Part shown: one piece after another, positions 16,901 to 26,324 of the stretch
Layout of the letters: every line of letters starts with the position of its first letter
How positions within the stretch are numbered: position 1 is the first letter of the stretch
Origin: Symploca sp. SIO1C2
Lineage (GTDB): Bacteria; Cyanobacteriota; Cyanobacteriia; Cyanobacteriales; Coleofasciculaceae
Assembly: GCA_010672925.1 (NCBI GenBank)
Contig: JAAHFP010000018.1
Span: forward strand, 63,946-127,945
DNA: 64,000 nt
Direction of reading: 5' to 3'
Made by a program: the position numbers and the translations under genes
The notes under the pieces: generated by a model
Databases searched by the model: none
What the model saw: the letters and a program-made list of their open reading frames with translations, nothing else
What the model was told of the DNA's origin: nothing

Positions 16901-19769
16901 TTACTTCAATAAATAATGAATAATTGGTTGTATGTACAGCTCCCATAATTTGCTGTAGTATTTGTATAGATGCTAGTTTATATTGGTCATTTATTATCGG
17001 TAGATTTGCTAAATCTTCAATTTTTCTATTTTTCAAAAATAATTTTATATATTCTTGTTGTGCTTCAATTCTTTTATCTATACTGATGGTTTTATCTGGA
17101 ATATTTATTCCTAGTTTTGATAAAATTTCAAAACTAGCATTTATTGCTTTTTGAGGTTGAAGTATGCTGTGATAATAAGCTATTTTTAGCTGATAAACTT
17201 TGACTTTTTCCAGAATGTTATTACTTTTTTCTAGTATGGTATCAGCAATATTTTCAATTCGCGTTAATTGGGTATTTAAACAAAGTAACTCTAAAGTTTG
17301 CAGATGTATTTCTAGAGTTAGATTATACTGTTTCTCCCAGCTATTAATTGCCAACAAATTTAAGCTGACTTCTAAATAGTGAAGGGCTAGTTGACAAGCT
17401 GTTGAAGCTTTGGCTTTTTTACCAGCTTGAAGATTTAGTTGTGCTAAATTCTCTTTTTCTGAAGAATTCGTAATTAATTCACTTCCTTGGTTAAATTGAT
17501 TAACAATATCAAAAATATTTAACTCTAAATCGTCTTCTTTATTATCCTCTAGCAGGAGACGGCCAATTTGCAAATGAATTGTTTTTTTATCATCTTCGGG
17601 AATCAAGGCATAGGCAGCTTGCTGAATTCTGTCGTGCAAAAATTTGTAGGGTATAGATGAAGGTATTTTGGGAATAAAAGCAGGGGAGACTTCTGAAGTA
17701 GACTGATAGATTTCTTCTTGGTTCCAAAACAAAGGTATCTTATAGTCATTACTCAGGGGTATAATTAAACCTGACTCTAGTGCTGGCTGAAGTTCTCTAG
17801 CTGTCGTTACTGGAGATTGATTATTGACGACGGAGAGAGCGATTAAATCAAACTGGTTGCCGATACAGGCAGCTAATTTTAAACAATTCTGAGTCTTTTC
17901 TTCTAGTTCTGTAATCTTACCTATGGTTAGGTCAATGACATTATCCGTTATCCCTATTCTGTCGATTTTTGCAATATTCCACTGCCATAGATTTTTGTTA
18001 TAGTTAAATGATAAAAGGTTTTCTCTATATAGAGATTGGAGCAACTGATTGATAAAGAAGGGGTTTCCCTGAGTCTTGTTAGCTACTAACTCTGCCAGGG
18101 GTTGGGACTTTTCTGGGGAGCAATTTAAGGTCTCGGTAATTAATTGATTAATGGATTCGATTGCCAATGGTTGTAGGGATATCCTATTGATACTAGCACC
18201 TTCTTTGGCAATTTGCTCTAGGGTTTGCAGCAAAGGATGAGTCGCCGCATCAACTTCATTATCTCGATAAGCTCCGATGATTAATAAATATTGGCTGTCA
18301 ACATTGGTGGTTAATCGTTCAATTAGCTTCAGAGATGCTAAATCTGCCCACTGTAAGTCATCGAGAAAAATAACTAAGGGATGTTCTTTTTGAGTAAAGA
18401 CGCCAATAAATCTTTGCAAAAATAGGTTAAAGCGATTTTCAGCCTCAGTTGCTCCCAATTGCTCAACTGGTAGCTGTTTACCAATAATCTGCTCTAATTC
18501 GGGAATAACATCAATGAGAACTTGAGCATTAGGTTTCAAGGCTGCTAAAATTTTCTGCCGCCAACTTTGTAATGCTGCTTCCGATTCCGTAAGTAACTGC
18601 CGTATTAAGTCTTGAAAAGCCAGAGTAATCGCTGCATAGGGAATATCTCGCTGCAACTGGTCGAATTTACCTTTGATAAAGTAGCTTCGCTGACGTAGTA
18701 TGGGTTTTTGGACTTCATTCACCAAGGCAGATTTGCCAATTCCTGAATAACCAGAAACCAGCATCATTTCGCTACTGCCTTGACTAACTCGCTCAAAGGT
18801 AGCTAGCAGTTGTCTGACTTCTGTTTCTCTACCATAAAGTGTTTCGGGAATGACAAAGCGATCGCAAATATCCTGAGTTGCTAAAGGAAACTGGGTAATT
18901 TGTCCGAAATTCTGTAACTGAGTCAGACAGATTTCCAAGTCGGCTTTGATGCCCCAAGCACTTTGGTATCGTTCTTCTGGGGTTTTTGCCAACAATTTCA
19001 TCACAATGTCTGAAACCGCTTTAGGTATTGCTTGAGGGGTTGAACTTAATGTTGCTACAAGTTCATGGGGAGGAATAGGTTTTTGAGCAAGATGACAATG
19101 AACTAATTCGATAGAATCAGTAGTTGCAAAAGGTAGTTTATTAGTAAGTAATTCGTATAAGGTAGCACCCAAAGAATAAAAATCGCTGCGGTAATCTATC
19201 CCTCGGTTCATTCTTCCCGTTTGCTCTGGGGCAATATAAGCTAAAGTTCCTTCTAATCGCTCAATATTGCTAGCTGTCTGAATTTCCCTTGATAAACGGG
19301 TAGAAATGCCAAAATCGATAATTTTGAGTTGTTCAGTTTCTTGATTATATATGATATTAGAGGGGTTAATATCTTTGTGGATAATCTTGGCGGCATGAAT
19401 GGCAGCTAAACTCTCCGTAACTTTGATGGCAATTGAGCAAAATTCTTTGATAGTAAATCGGTGTTGGTACATTAACAATTTTAAAGATTTACCGCCAAAG
19501 TCTTCTAACAACATTACCAGGCTATTTTCATATCTCTGCAAATCATAGGTTTTGATAACTCCATCAGTACTTATGGAGCGAGTAATTTCATATTCGAGCT
19601 TGTATCGAGTTAATTCTGAGGGAGTGGGATAGTTTTCTTTAAGAATCTTGAGAATAATCGGTTGGTTGTCAGGCTCAAGAATTGCTCGATAGACTAATGA
19701 ATTAGCACTTTCATAGATTTTTTGGCTAATCTGATAGCCTATTTGATTATTTTCTGACTTATGCTCCAT
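13890..19769 (-). CDS. Giant Ser/Thr kinase, STAND ATPase, TPR, GAF protein with C-terminal AAA_35-like ATPase
   Basis: In this 1959-residue protein, residues about 10-275 are a Ser/Thr kinase (HKDINPSN catalytic loop near 132, DFGIST). About 310-680 is an AAA_16 ATPase (Walker [10 protein letters not shown] near 336, FLDDLQWAD). About 700-1370 is helical and TPR-like, and about 1380-1560 is a GAF domain followed by a coiled coil ([14 protein letters not shown]). Paralogues normally continue from that linker into a histidine kinase. Here residues about 1580-1930 form an AAA_35-type ATPase ([10 protein letters not shown] as P-loop, [11 protein letters not shown] as Walker B). The last 18 residues are read from CCATTCT heptamer repeats. 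The helical middle is notably AT-rich at DNA level. It is likely a cytoplasmic signal-integration protein; ligand and targets are unknown. Confidence 0.9.
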   Translation of the reverse strand: MEHKSENNQIGYQISQKIYESANSLVYRAILEPDNQPIILKILKENYPTPSELTRYKLEYEITRSISTDGVIKTYDLQRYENSLVMLLEDFGGKSLKLLMYQHRFTIKEFCSIAIKVTESLAAIHAAKIIHKDINPSNIIYNQETEQLKIIDFGISTRLSREIQTASNIERLEGTLAYIAPEQTGRMNRGIDYRSDFYSLGATLYELLTNKLPFATTDSIELVHCHLAQKPIPPHELVATLSSTPQAIPKAVSDIVMKLLAKTPEERYQSAWGIKADLEICLTQLQNFGQITQFPLATQDICDRFVIPETLYGRETEVRQLLATFERVSQGSSEMMLVSGYSGIGKSALVNEVQKPILRQRSYFIKGKFDQLQRDIPYAAITLAFQDLIRQLLTESEAALQSWRQKILAALKPNAQVLIDVIPELEQIIGKQLPVEQLGATEAENRFNLFLQRFIGVFTQKEHPLVIFLDDLQWADLASLKLIERLTTNVDSQYLLIIGAYRDNEVDAATHPLLQTLEQIAKEGASINRISLQPLAIESINQLITETLNCSPEKSQPLAELVANKTQGNPFFINQLLQSLYRENLLSFNYNKNLWQWNIAKIDRIGITDNVIDLTIGKITELEEKTQNCLKLAACIGNQFDLIALSVVNNQSPVTTARELQPALESGLIIPLSNDYKIPLFWNQEEIYQSTSEVSPAFIPKIPSSIPYKFLHDRIQQAAYALIPEDDKKTIHLQIGRLLLEDNKEDDLELNIFDIVNQFNQGSELITNSSEKENLAQLNLQAGKKAKASTACQLALHYLEVSLNLLAINSWEKQYNLTLEIHLQTLELLCLNTQLTRIENIADTILEKSNNILEKVKVYQLKIAYYHSILQPQKAINASFEILSKLGINIPDKTISIDKRIEAQQEYIKLFLKNRKIEDLANLPIINDQYKLASIQILQQIMGAVHTTNYSLFIEVILTQINLCLEYGNSSEAAGIYNTYGMLLCTNKQYINDGYEFGKLSLNLLPKINSPKLQTLVVQMYYGQLWHWKEFLGNKQAQQALLNCFQKGIDTGEYEYASYAAINYCIIKFFSGQNLEEVDLDYKKYTKSIQKIKQTFSFYNLIIFYDLTTALSKINNEIPIIVGNFKRKENELIKKWNVQNNEWLLLLVYCAKTIYSYILKDSFSAFNTSIKAEKYKNATAAYITTPQNNFYSSLSFIAHYHNCNSEQRRQLLEKVNNNQQEMKLWAGHCPANYQNKYDLVEAEKARVLGQNWQAQELYEKAIQGAKKSEFIHEEAIAYERAAEFYFSLGREEIGRLYLKNAHHCYSRWGATAKVQALEAEYPQFLRDLNNRQEKQSMKTTESTGSSSPQVLDIATVTKASQVLAREIKLDQLLAKLMKTLIENGGAQTGLMILEQDGQWVIEAEGKVDTDDVTLMNSLPIDSVDTETQTPLLPVTIINYVARTQENVILNNAVDEGQFTLDPYIVAHQPKSILCASLLNQGKVSGIIYLENNLTTNAFTSDRIEILRILSAQAAISIENARLYTQLEDYNRNLEQRVEERTQELSQTLDVLKATQAELIFENELLKSDEQASDFDYQVGGSLPMDAPTYVVRSADRYLYQALKQGEFCYILNPRQMGKSSLMVRMMNHLNHEGVSCAAIDLTRIGSENVTSDQWYKGFAVELWRSFGLLRKVNLKKWWKEREDISAVQRLSQFIEEVLLGEMDQPDNSLPKNMVVFIDEIDSILSLNFPVNDFFALIRSCYNQRTLNRDYSNLTFALLGVATPSGLITNHKTTPFNIGQAIELQGFKEHEAQPLLQGLAEKVTNPQTLLKELLAWTNGQPFLTQKLCQFIRNTSSPIPTNNEAEWVADLVQSSIIDNWEAQDEPEHLRTIRDRLLKSQQSRQLLEIYQQIQQQGEMVAFDSQEEKELLLSGLVVKQQGLLRVNNRIYESIFNHNWVEEQVKGMENGEWRMENGELEIGN

Positions 19770-19903
19770 ACAAAAGATGATAAAATCCCGGAATTTTTCT
19801 AGCTACAGGTTTTCCAGGATCTTATCATAGTACCTAAACTTTGAGCAGAGCTTAAGGTTTTGTTGAAGGCGTAATGGCTACCCAAACCTACTTACCTATC
19901 TCT

Positions 19904-21025
19904 CTAACTTGTAGTTAGTGGCATATAGGGGTAAGGAGAGCGAAAATAGTCAATACCTGTCAAGTAATTTATGTTTTCCTCTCCGGCTTCTTTTCCTTCA
20001 TTCTTTTCCGTGATATAAAAAGGAAAGTCTCCACCCTCATCTGGTGCATATGCCCATTTTTTAATGTGCTTTGGATCCAGATCTTTTTTAGAAGGGATGG
20101 GAGGATAAGGAAGAAGAACCTGATATACAATCCAAGGTGCTTTATTATCTGTAGCAAGCTCTTTGAATTTACCGTCAAATATATTCCAATTTACCTCAAA
20201 AGAATATTTGGATACGATTTCCCCTGTACTCAAAATAGGTTGAGAAATTTGGTGATATTTACCCTTGTCATCTGTTTTCTGTTTGTTTTTATAGTATGCC
20301 TGCCCAGAAAGCAAAAGCGATAACGCTATTCCTTCCCAAGCCTTACTGCTAGGCAAAATCACGAACCTGTGGTGTCCTATTTCTCCTCCAGCTGGATGAG
20401 GATTCAGTGGTGTATAAATATCAGGATGTTCAATCTTGTCAGGAGAAACATCCCCAGCAAAAAGAAAAATTTCTCTTGCGATGAGACCATCCAAAATCTC
20501 AAGAGATGTGATATTCTCCCAGTCACCAGCAGTAAACTTGTCCCAGTCGCCATTTTTTTTCGCTTCCTGATAAGAACACCATGTTTTAGCAACCAACTGA
20601 GATAGTTTGCGACTTTGCAATATAGCGCGAGTTGGTTCATAAAAATTAGTGATTGCAGTGTTTTCAAGTTTGTCAGATTCATCCCCACTTATAGTTTCGA
20701 TAAATTTTTTTGGAAGAATAACTCCTGGGGAAGGCAAATAGGAAGATAGGATATCCTCATTCTTATGTTTAGGATAATGTTCCAATTTTTCTTTTGTATA
20801 TGAATCTAGTTGAAAATCATCAAAACTCCCTGGTTTTAGTTCTCCAAGATTTTCAGAGCCAGTGCCTCTCTTTTTAAGTGATATTTCTGTAATTATATGT
20901 TGATTTATTCTGGTTCTTTTCTTTTTAGGACAAGGCTTTACAGATAATATCTGGTAATAAGTATCTGGGTTATACCACCCCTGTGTTTTAAATCTTGGTG
21001 CATATTGATATTTACCTATTCCCAT
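19904..21025 (-). CDS. Unrecognised 373-residue protein, coupled to amidohydrolase
   Basis: I do not recognise this protein. It is soluble, with no signal peptide or membrane segment. It has a lysine-rich N-terminal third (KPCPKKKRTRI) and a GGEIGHHRF segment near the middle. After that, strands around FVILPSSKAWEGIALSLLL and aromatic-rich C-terminal motifs (DYFRSPYPYMP) can be seen. AGAGGA stands before the ATG at a good spacing. It begins 30 bp after the amidohydrolase stop codon on the same strand, so the two are almost certainly co-transcribed. A role together with the amidohydrolase is inferred only from this arrangement. Confidence 0.75.
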   Translation of the reverse strand: MGIGKYQYAPRFKTQGWYNPDTYYQILSVKPCPKKKRTRINQHIITEISLKKRGTGSENLGELKPGSFDDFQLDSYTKEKLEHYPKHKNEDILSSYLPSPGVILPKKFIETISGDESDKLENTAITNFYEPTRAILQSRKLSQLVAKTWCSYQEAKKNGDWDKFTAGDWENITSLEILDGLIAREIFLFAGDVSPDKIEHPDIYTPLNPHPAGGEIGHHRFVILPSSKAWEGIALSLLLSGQAYYKNKQKTDDKGKYHQISQPILSTGEIVSKYSFEVNWNIFDGKFKELATDNKAPWIVYQVLLPYPPIPSKKDLDPKHIKKWAYAPDEGGDFPFYITEKNEGKEAGEENINYLTGIDYFRSPYPYMPLTTS

Positions 21026-21055
21026 TTTCTATTCCTCTATGATTTTGTATCTAAC

Positions 21056-22138
21056 TCAAACCAAACCGTAAAAACGTCGAGGATTATGCCAAAGAATCTT
21101 TTCCACCGTTTCCTTGGACACAGTTTCCTCAAGCTTGACCATTTCAGCAACAATATCCGGCTTGTGATCCATATGAGGATAGTCCGAACCGAAGATAATG
21201 TTGTCCGTGCCAATATATTCCATCACCTGAGCCAAATAAGGTTCCCCAGGCTCAATGCTAATAAAACACTGGCGACGAAAATATTCTGAAGGCTTCATCC
21301 TGACATGATCTTTGACCTCCCAATATAAGTTTTCATACTCTTCATCCAGTCGCCACAACCAGTAGGGAAGCCAGCCACCACCGGACTCCAGAAAAGCTAC
21401 TTTTAGCTGGGGATGACGCTGTAATACCCCTCCTTCAATCAGGGCGAGTAAAGCCATCATCTGTTCCATAGGATGGGAACAAGCATGGGTAGCAAAGCGG
21501 CTGTTAAACCTGTCTGTACCCGTAGTTGGTAAGCGGCTGTGAGTGCCTTCGTGAATACCGACTGCTATCCCCAGTTGCTCACATTCTGTCCAAAATGGTT
21601 CATAAGCCGAGTCGCTTAACAACCGTCCCTTTATGGGGTTAGGGCGCAAATACACTGCTTTCCAACCAAAATCAGCAATCTGCTGCAATTGACCTACCAA
21701 TGACTCAGGCGCGTGGAGATTAACTGCTCCTACCCCCTGTAATCTATTGGGGTCGTAACTGCAAAAGTCCTTTAACCAACGGTTATAGGCATCGGTAAAA
21801 GCTCCCGCTACTGCCGGTGGCATGGTATCAATCGCCCACAGCCACAAACCATAGGTGGGATAAAGGAAAGCGATATCAATCCCCATCCGTACCATCTCTT
21901 GCAGATGAGACTCGACATTATAATGTTGGAAATAAGCATTGGGGTGAGCTTGCCTCATTTGCTCATTGCCCGCATCTCGAACTTGCGGGGATACTTTCTC
22001 GACAATGTCTTCCCCTTGAATTTTCATCTGTGCCGTCGGAGCAAAGTCTAAAAATTCTGGTGCGAGATATTCCCTCCATATCTGGGGAGGTTCAATCACA
22101 TGGGAGTCGGCATCGATGATTGAGTATCCTTTGAGCAT
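21056..22138 (-). CDS. Amidohydrolase-family protein (ACMSD-like TIM barrel, PF04909 type)
   Basis: The 360-residue protein starts with IIDADSHVIEP, where DxH is the first metal-binding motif of the amidohydrolase_2 family. It continues with the central GIHEG histidine, HACSHPMEQM, and the C-terminal IIFGSDYPHMD with the metal-binding Asp. These are hallmarks of ACMSD-like decarboxylases and hydrolases, which act on carboxylated or cyclic substrates with a zinc ion. The substrate cannot be deduced. Transcription appears to start from a promoter carrying TATATGAGTTTT-type repeats (22211-22238), shared with the YcaO gene upstream. The unrecognised 373-residue gene follows after 30 bp. Confidence 0.85.
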   Translation of the reverse strand: MLKGYSIIDADSHVIEPPQIWREYLAPEFLDFAPTAQMKIQGEDIVEKVSPQVRDAGNEQMRQAHPNAYFQHYNVESHLQEMVRMGIDIAFLYPTYGLWLWAIDTMPPAVAGAFTDAYNRWLKDFCSYDPNRLQGVGAVNLHAPESLVGQLQQIADFGWKAVYLRPNPIKGRLLSDSAYEPFWTECEQLGIAVGIHEGTHSRLPTTGTDRFNSRFATHACSHPMEQMMALLALIEGGVLQRHPQLKVAFLESGGGWLPYWLWRLDEEYENLYWEVKDHVRMKPSEYFRRQCFISIEPGEPYLAQVMEYIGTDNIIFGSDYPHMDHKPDIVAEMVKLEETVSKETVEKILWHNPRRFYGLV

Positions 22139-22210
22139 AATCTGGTCATCAATCTATGGACAGATAATTTAATGACTCTTTAGTATCATATTCCGTTACC
22201 AAATAAATAA

Positions 22211-22238
22211 CAACTCATAAAACTCATCTAAAAACTAA
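22211..22238 (-). promoter_or_regulatory. TATATGAGTTTT-type operator repeats upstream of amidohydrolase
   Basis: Read on the minus strand, two units (AGATGAGTTTT, ATGAGTT) end 73 bp before the amidohydrolase start codon. The same terminal form, with a full unit followed by a short ATGAGTT unit, precedes four other genes in this window. Confidence 0.6.
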
Positions 22239-22319
22239 TACACCTATGCAAAGTCGGCTTTTCCCTCTCATAGCTTGGCTTTTAGCTTATGTCTGCACCT
22301 ACGCCTTGGTCTTTGCGGT

Positions 22320-22553
22320 ATGAGTTTTTGTATGAGTTTCATATAGTTGGATGAGTTTTTGTATGAGTTTTAGATGAGTTTTTGTATGAGTCTCATATAT
22401 TGGATGAGTTTTTGTATGAGTTTTAGATGGGTTTTTGTATGAGTCTCATATATTGGATGAGTTTGGGTATGAGTTTTAGATGGGTTTTTGTATAAGTCTC
22501 ATATATTGGATGAGTTTGGGTATGAGCTTTAATAGGTTTTTGTATGAGTTTTA
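22320..22553 (+). promoter_or_regulatory. 230-bp array of 17 TATGAG-type units with palindromic TATGAG-T-CTCATA sites
   Basis: About 17 units of TATGAGTTTTWG or ATGAGTTTTTG are arranged in a higher-order repeat of about 54 bp. Each higher-order unit includes one palindrome TATGAGTCTCATA or a variant, followed by TATTGG. The array is oriented to the plus strand, away from the amidohydrolase. Units are not identical and are not separated by unique spacers, so this is not a CRISPR array. It looks like a cluster of transcription-factor sites. Confidence 0.6.
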
Positions 22554-22590
22554 GAGATAACGATCACTTGAAACAGACCAATCACGGCTG

Positions 22591-22722
22591 ATGTCGAATT
22601 CTCCGGTAGCAGCGACTTCGCCAAGGGAGAGTCGCGAAAAAACTTTTTTTATCGGGACTGCCTTCAAGTCTTCCGTACTTAATGTGCTTAAATCACCTAT
22701 GGATCTGAACATTGGGCAATAA
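22591..22722 (+). CDS. Possible 43-residue small ORF after the 22320 array
   Basis: An ATG 38 bp beyond the array opens a 43-codon frame (MSNSPVAATSPRESREK at the start, DLNIGQ at the end). The placement relative to the array mimics that of the other array-preceded genes. There is no Shine-Dalgarno sequence and I recognise no family. It has no double-glycine site or Cys/Ser/Thr-rich core, so I do not call it a RiPP precursor. It may be spurious, and the array could instead drive a small RNA. Confidence 0.2.
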   Translation: MSNSPVAATSPRESREKTFFIGTAFKSSVLNVLKSPMDLNIGQ

Positions 22723-22759
22723 GCGATCGCATATCAATTACTATGGACTAAATTCTTCG

Positions 22760-23441
22760 GCTTCACCTGAAGTTTAGTCATCTTTAGATGACTTGAGCTA
22801 TTAGCCTGGGGTTTGAACCCCAGGCGAGATAAGGGTTTTACCTTAAGTTAACACCAATGGTAATGGGTCAGGTGTTAAGACATTTGGCAACAATTGGAAG
22901 ACAAAACCCACCCTCGCGATAACCTGGGCGGGTTTTGATCCTAATATTCGGGTAAAGTGGGCTAAATTGTCCCTAAACCCGCCCCTACGATAGGTGAAAA
23001 TAACCTTAGATCATTGAGCGCTCGCCGCCTACGACACCAGCTTGCGCTGATTGCGCGATCGCATCCTCCACCTGTTACAGCAATAGGTCAACGAGCCCAT
23101 GTCATTACGATCGCTGACCTATGGGATATCCCCCACTTCGCTGCAGCAAAGCAATCGCACAACTTTCACCAAATCCTTCTTAACAATTAATCAAATACTC
23201 TCTATAAAACCTGTAGGATGGTTACTTTGCCAGTAATCATTCCTCAGACTCTACAGGCGCACACTTATTCCATTATGTAAAAGAATACCAACAAATAACA
23301 CGAAGGTCAAGGGTATAAATTGGAAAAATAGTAACGGGAAGGTGTTGGGCGGGTTTTGATTTCAATATTCGGGTAAAGTGGGCTAGATTGTCCCTAAACC
23401 CGCCCCTACGATAGCCCCTACGATAGGTAAAAATAACCTTA
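22760..23441. repeat. Hairpin-rich gap with a duplicated GGGCGGGTTTTGAT element
   Basis: At 22770-22858 there are palindromes (GTCATCTTTAGATGAC; CTGGGG/CCCCAG pair) and a CTTAAGTTAACACCAATG end. Together they match the MITE family at 25926 and 39313. An about 80-95-bp element starting GGGCGGGTTTTGAT and ending with AAATAACCTTA occurs at 22926-23008 and again at 23347-23441 in direct orientation. Its ends are self-complementary (GGGCGGGTTT/AAACCCGCCC). No convincing gene was seen in the rest of the 1.35-kb gap. Confidence 0.6.
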
Positions 23442-23492
23442 TTCCTTCCTTGGAGCCTTCTGCCTTCTGCCCTCTGCCCTCTGCCTTTTGCA

Positions 23493-25799
23493 TTACATCC
23501 ACATCGGAAAAGAATTCAGTTGCTCTTCCGTCAAAGCTTCCGACAACCAACCCATATTCACCGGAACCTCATATAATCTTCCCGGTGCTAACCTTTTCCA
23601 CATATGACGCATTCCTGGGACAATTACTTTAGCTACCCTCAAGCCAATATCGGGGCGAGTTTGGTCTAATACCAGCATTTCCATCCCCTGGTTTTCCACG
23701 ATTTGCTGACAAAGCTGGACATCTTCGAGTAAGTCATCACTAGCCATGGAAGGATAGTCCCTACTCACTTTAGCGGCAATTCCCTGATCCGGAATTAAAT
23801 AGGACTGCTTGCCAATAGTTGCCGTTTGCCACCAATCTACTGCTAAGATATCCGCAGATGGGGGATATTGGGTAGAACCATCGGCTTTGGCCAATAAAAC
23901 ATTAGGTAGAATTTGGTTAACTTCCGTTAAAGCTCGACTAATAGCAATCTTGGCATCGAAATGAGCACCGTAACCTAAAACGATATCTTCTACTTCCTTA
24001 TCCCTGCGGCGACTAATGGCAGCAAAAACGGGAATCTGCAAATCGCTGGTAAGGTCTAAAACCCAAAGTTCTCGATTAATCGTTTGATAATATTGCTGGA
24101 GATGGTGAAAATAAGGTTCGTCAAAGCTATCTAAATCTACTTGAGGCTTGGGCAAGTAATTGTACCACCACAAAGCCACCGCATCCCGCTCGACTAACTC
24201 CATAAACCCTTGCAGAATCGCTTCTTCGAGGGTATTACCCGTAGCACAGCCATTAGAGTCAGCCCAACAGTCGGGTTGATAGTCCGGTTGATAGCCATAA
24301 TAACAGTAAGCTGTAGGCAGATATTTAAATTCCTGGTGAGTTAAAGACCAAATAGGAGTCCAGTCAATTTCCCTGGCTTCATCAAAAGGTTCCGGGACTC
24401 TTTGAAACCAGCCTTGACATGCCATATTCCATTGTTCTCGGTGCTGATATTGCTGCTGGCTGAAGTTCATACAAGTATTGGGGTGAATCGCTTTATCCCC
24501 CATTTGCTGATAACTGCCTTTTTCTCTAATCTCATCCCCTTGCCAGACCCCAGAATACCTTTCAATCGCTTCGCAGAAACCACTAGCCATTGCCTGGGAG
24601 TTAGTCCTACCCTTCCCGGCACTTCTCCCGCCCAAATTTTGCCGCAAACTAGCTACATTATCAAAAGTACTCAAGAAATGATGTTTAGCAATGTAGTTGT
24701 GAGTTAACCCATTGCCAGGAATTTTCCGTAATTCTCGCACCACACCAGTAATCGGGCTAATCTGATGTTGATATTTCCTCAGGGTTTCTTGGGGGGAACA
24801 AATACGGTGTCCTCCATCAGCGGTAAAGGTTTTCTGGCAATGTCCTAAAACAACGGGTAAGGGATTTTTCAGTAACCTCTTTCTCTCCTCTCCACAACTA
24901 GAACATTGAGGACGCTTTACCCAAGGATGGGTTTCTGTTTGCAGGGTAATCGTATCATAAGTAAGTAAATGGTTGGCTAGCTGTTGATTTTCCCCTTGGA
25001 CAATCCATTTAAACACCTCTGTAGCTGCCATGCTTAAAGCAGTTTGTACGGTAGAGGGCAAACTTCCCAAAGGAGGAACCAGAGGGGAAGCCAGGGACTT
25101 CTGTCTCTGAAGAAACCCGGCAATCGGTCGATTATCCTGCAAACGCTGGGCTAAACAGTGCCAACAACCAGTCTTATTCGGCTCAAATATCGGACCAAGC
25201 CAAACTATAGTTCCCGCTGGTTTCACCAACATCCAGGGAGATTGGGATGCTAAGGCTTGTTGATTAAACTCATCTAGTTGAGGATTGAGATAATCATCGG
25301 TTAAAACTACTGTAAAATCCCCTGCCTCTGCCACCTGAATTTCCAGAGACTCCAGCAGATCAATAAAGCCTGCCGCCGCAACTGAACCCATAGTTTTTAC
25401 CGCTACCTTAGTCCCTCGCAATCTTTCCTGGGCTAAGCTGGGAGCAATATTAAGATGATGGCAGAAAATGCTTAACTGGGAGGGGAGGGAGTTATCCTGA
25501 TCAACCAGGTAACCCTTCTTTTGCATCTCGAATAAACTACGTTGAGCCTCAATACTCACCTTGAGAACTTCTTGGAAGAAGGTGGCAGGGTCTGGCAAAG
25601 ACTCTGGATCTTGCAGTAGGGACTGTTGCAGGGTGTCGATAATCTCGTCAATATTACGGTTGCCGTCGATTAGAGTAGCTAAACTACAAGATAAGCGATC
25701 GCTTAACCAAACGGCTTCTCTCTCCGATAATAAAAATGTCTGGTCTTGTGCGATCGTTTCTACGGAATAACAGGGATTGAACTGGGGTTTAGGTAGCAT
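23493..25799 (-). CDS. Fused TOMM cyclodehydratase (RRE, E1-like, YcaO domains)
   Basis: The 768-residue protein has three parts. An N-terminal winged-helix region (about 1-105) resembles RiPP recognition elements. An E1/ThiF-like region (about 125-390) carries CWHC near 211 and CSSC near 299, which would bind structural zinc. A YcaO domain (about 400-768) has FCEAIERYSG and ELVERDAVALWW, the ATP-binding acidic motifs. Length and order match PatD/TruD-type enzymes, which use ATP to cyclise Cys/Ser/Thr of a precursor peptide to azolines. The C-terminus ends FPMWM rather than in the usual proline-rich tail. No precursor, protease or dehydrogenase gene was recognised nearby. A TATATGAGTTTT array lies 68 bp upstream of the start. 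Confidence 0.88.
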   Translation of the reverse strand: MLPKPQFNPCYSVETIAQDQTFLLSEREAVWLSDRLSCSLATLIDGNRNIDEIIDTLQQSLLQDPESLPDPATFFQEVLKVSIEAQRSLFEMQKKGYLVDQDNSLPSQLSIFCHHLNIAPSLAQERLRGTKVAVKTMGSVAAAGFIDLLESLEIQVAEAGDFTVVLTDDYLNPQLDEFNQQALASQSPWMLVKPAGTIVWLGPIFEPNKTGCWHCLAQRLQDNRPIAGFLQRQKSLASPLVPPLGSLPSTVQTALSMAATEVFKWIVQGENQQLANHLLTYDTITLQTETHPWVKRPQCSSCGEERKRLLKNPLPVVLGHCQKTFTADGGHRICSPQETLRKYQHQISPITGVVRELRKIPGNGLTHNYIAKHHFLSTFDNVASLRQNLGGRSAGKGRTNSQAMASGFCEAIERYSGVWQGDEIREKGSYQQMGDKAIHPNTCMNFSQQQYQHREQWNMACQGWFQRVPEPFDEAREIDWTPIWSLTHQEFKYLPTAYCYYGYQPDYQPDCWADSNGCATGNTLEEAILQGFMELVERDAVALWWYNYLPKPQVDLDSFDEPYFHHLQQYYQTINRELWVLDLTSDLQIPVFAAISRRRDKEVEDIVLGYGAHFDAKIAISRALTEVNQILPNVLLAKADGSTQYPPSADILAVDWWQTATIGKQSYLIPDQGIAAKVSRDYPSMASDDLLEDVQLCQQIVENQGMEMLVLDQTRPDIGLRVAKVIVPGMRHMWKRLAPGRLYEVPVNMGWLSEALTEEQLNSFPMWM

Positions 25800-25866
25800 G
25801 GCTGCACTTCTTGTGGGAGGTAGAGTTCAGGCCAAAGCTATTCTCCTTTATATCCGGAGCAATGAC

Positions 25867-25897
25867 AACTCATAAAACTCATATAAAAACTCATATA
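25867..25897 (-). promoter_or_regulatory. TATATGAGTTTT operator repeats upstream of the YcaO gene
   Basis: On the minus strand three units are seen (TATATGAGTTTT, TATATGAGTTTT, ATGAGTT), ending 68 bp before the start codon. A small GCGCTTCGCGC palindrome abuts the distal side. Confidence 0.65.
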
Positions 25898-25925
25898 GCG
25901 CTTCGCGCAGGTGTTAGGTATTAGG

Positions 25926-26130
25926 CATTGGTGTCAACTTAAGTTAGGGATAGCTTAAAGACTAGTTTCCACACCACCCAGAACTCAAGTTCTGGGCTAA
26001 TAGCTAAAGTCCACTCAAGTGGACTGAAGATTTTAGAGAAAATTGAGTCATCTTTAGATGACTTGAGCTATAAGAAAAGGAACATAAGTGACCGGTGAGG
26101 TAAGGCTTTCACCTTAAGTTGACACCAATG
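25926..26130. mobile_element. MITE (205 bp) with 18-bp perfect TIR CATTGGTGTCAACTTAAG
   Basis: The ends 25926-25943 and 26113-26130 are perfect inverted repeats. Inside are three short palindromes: around GAACTCAAGTTC, CCACTCAAGTGG and TCATCTTTAGATGA. Larger relatives lie at 39313-39749 and 41284-41653. No coding capacity. Confidence 0.8.
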
Positions 26131-26324
26131 CTATGCAATAAGCCCCTACATTTTTCACCAGTGGGACTATATATATGTGCGCATACTTTTCCTATTATAA
26201 AATAATAGTATCAAAAAAATAGTGATAGCGCAAGCTGCTGTCGGCAGCAATAGCAACCAACTTGCCCAAGAGTGCGATCGCGGATCTTGTAGATTGGGTT
26301 TAGATTCATCTTGGGATAAACTTT

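Noticed and set aside
22320..22553. The array was considered as a CRISPR.
   Set aside because: Units are short and variable, with no unique spacers of constant length, and no cas genes are present.
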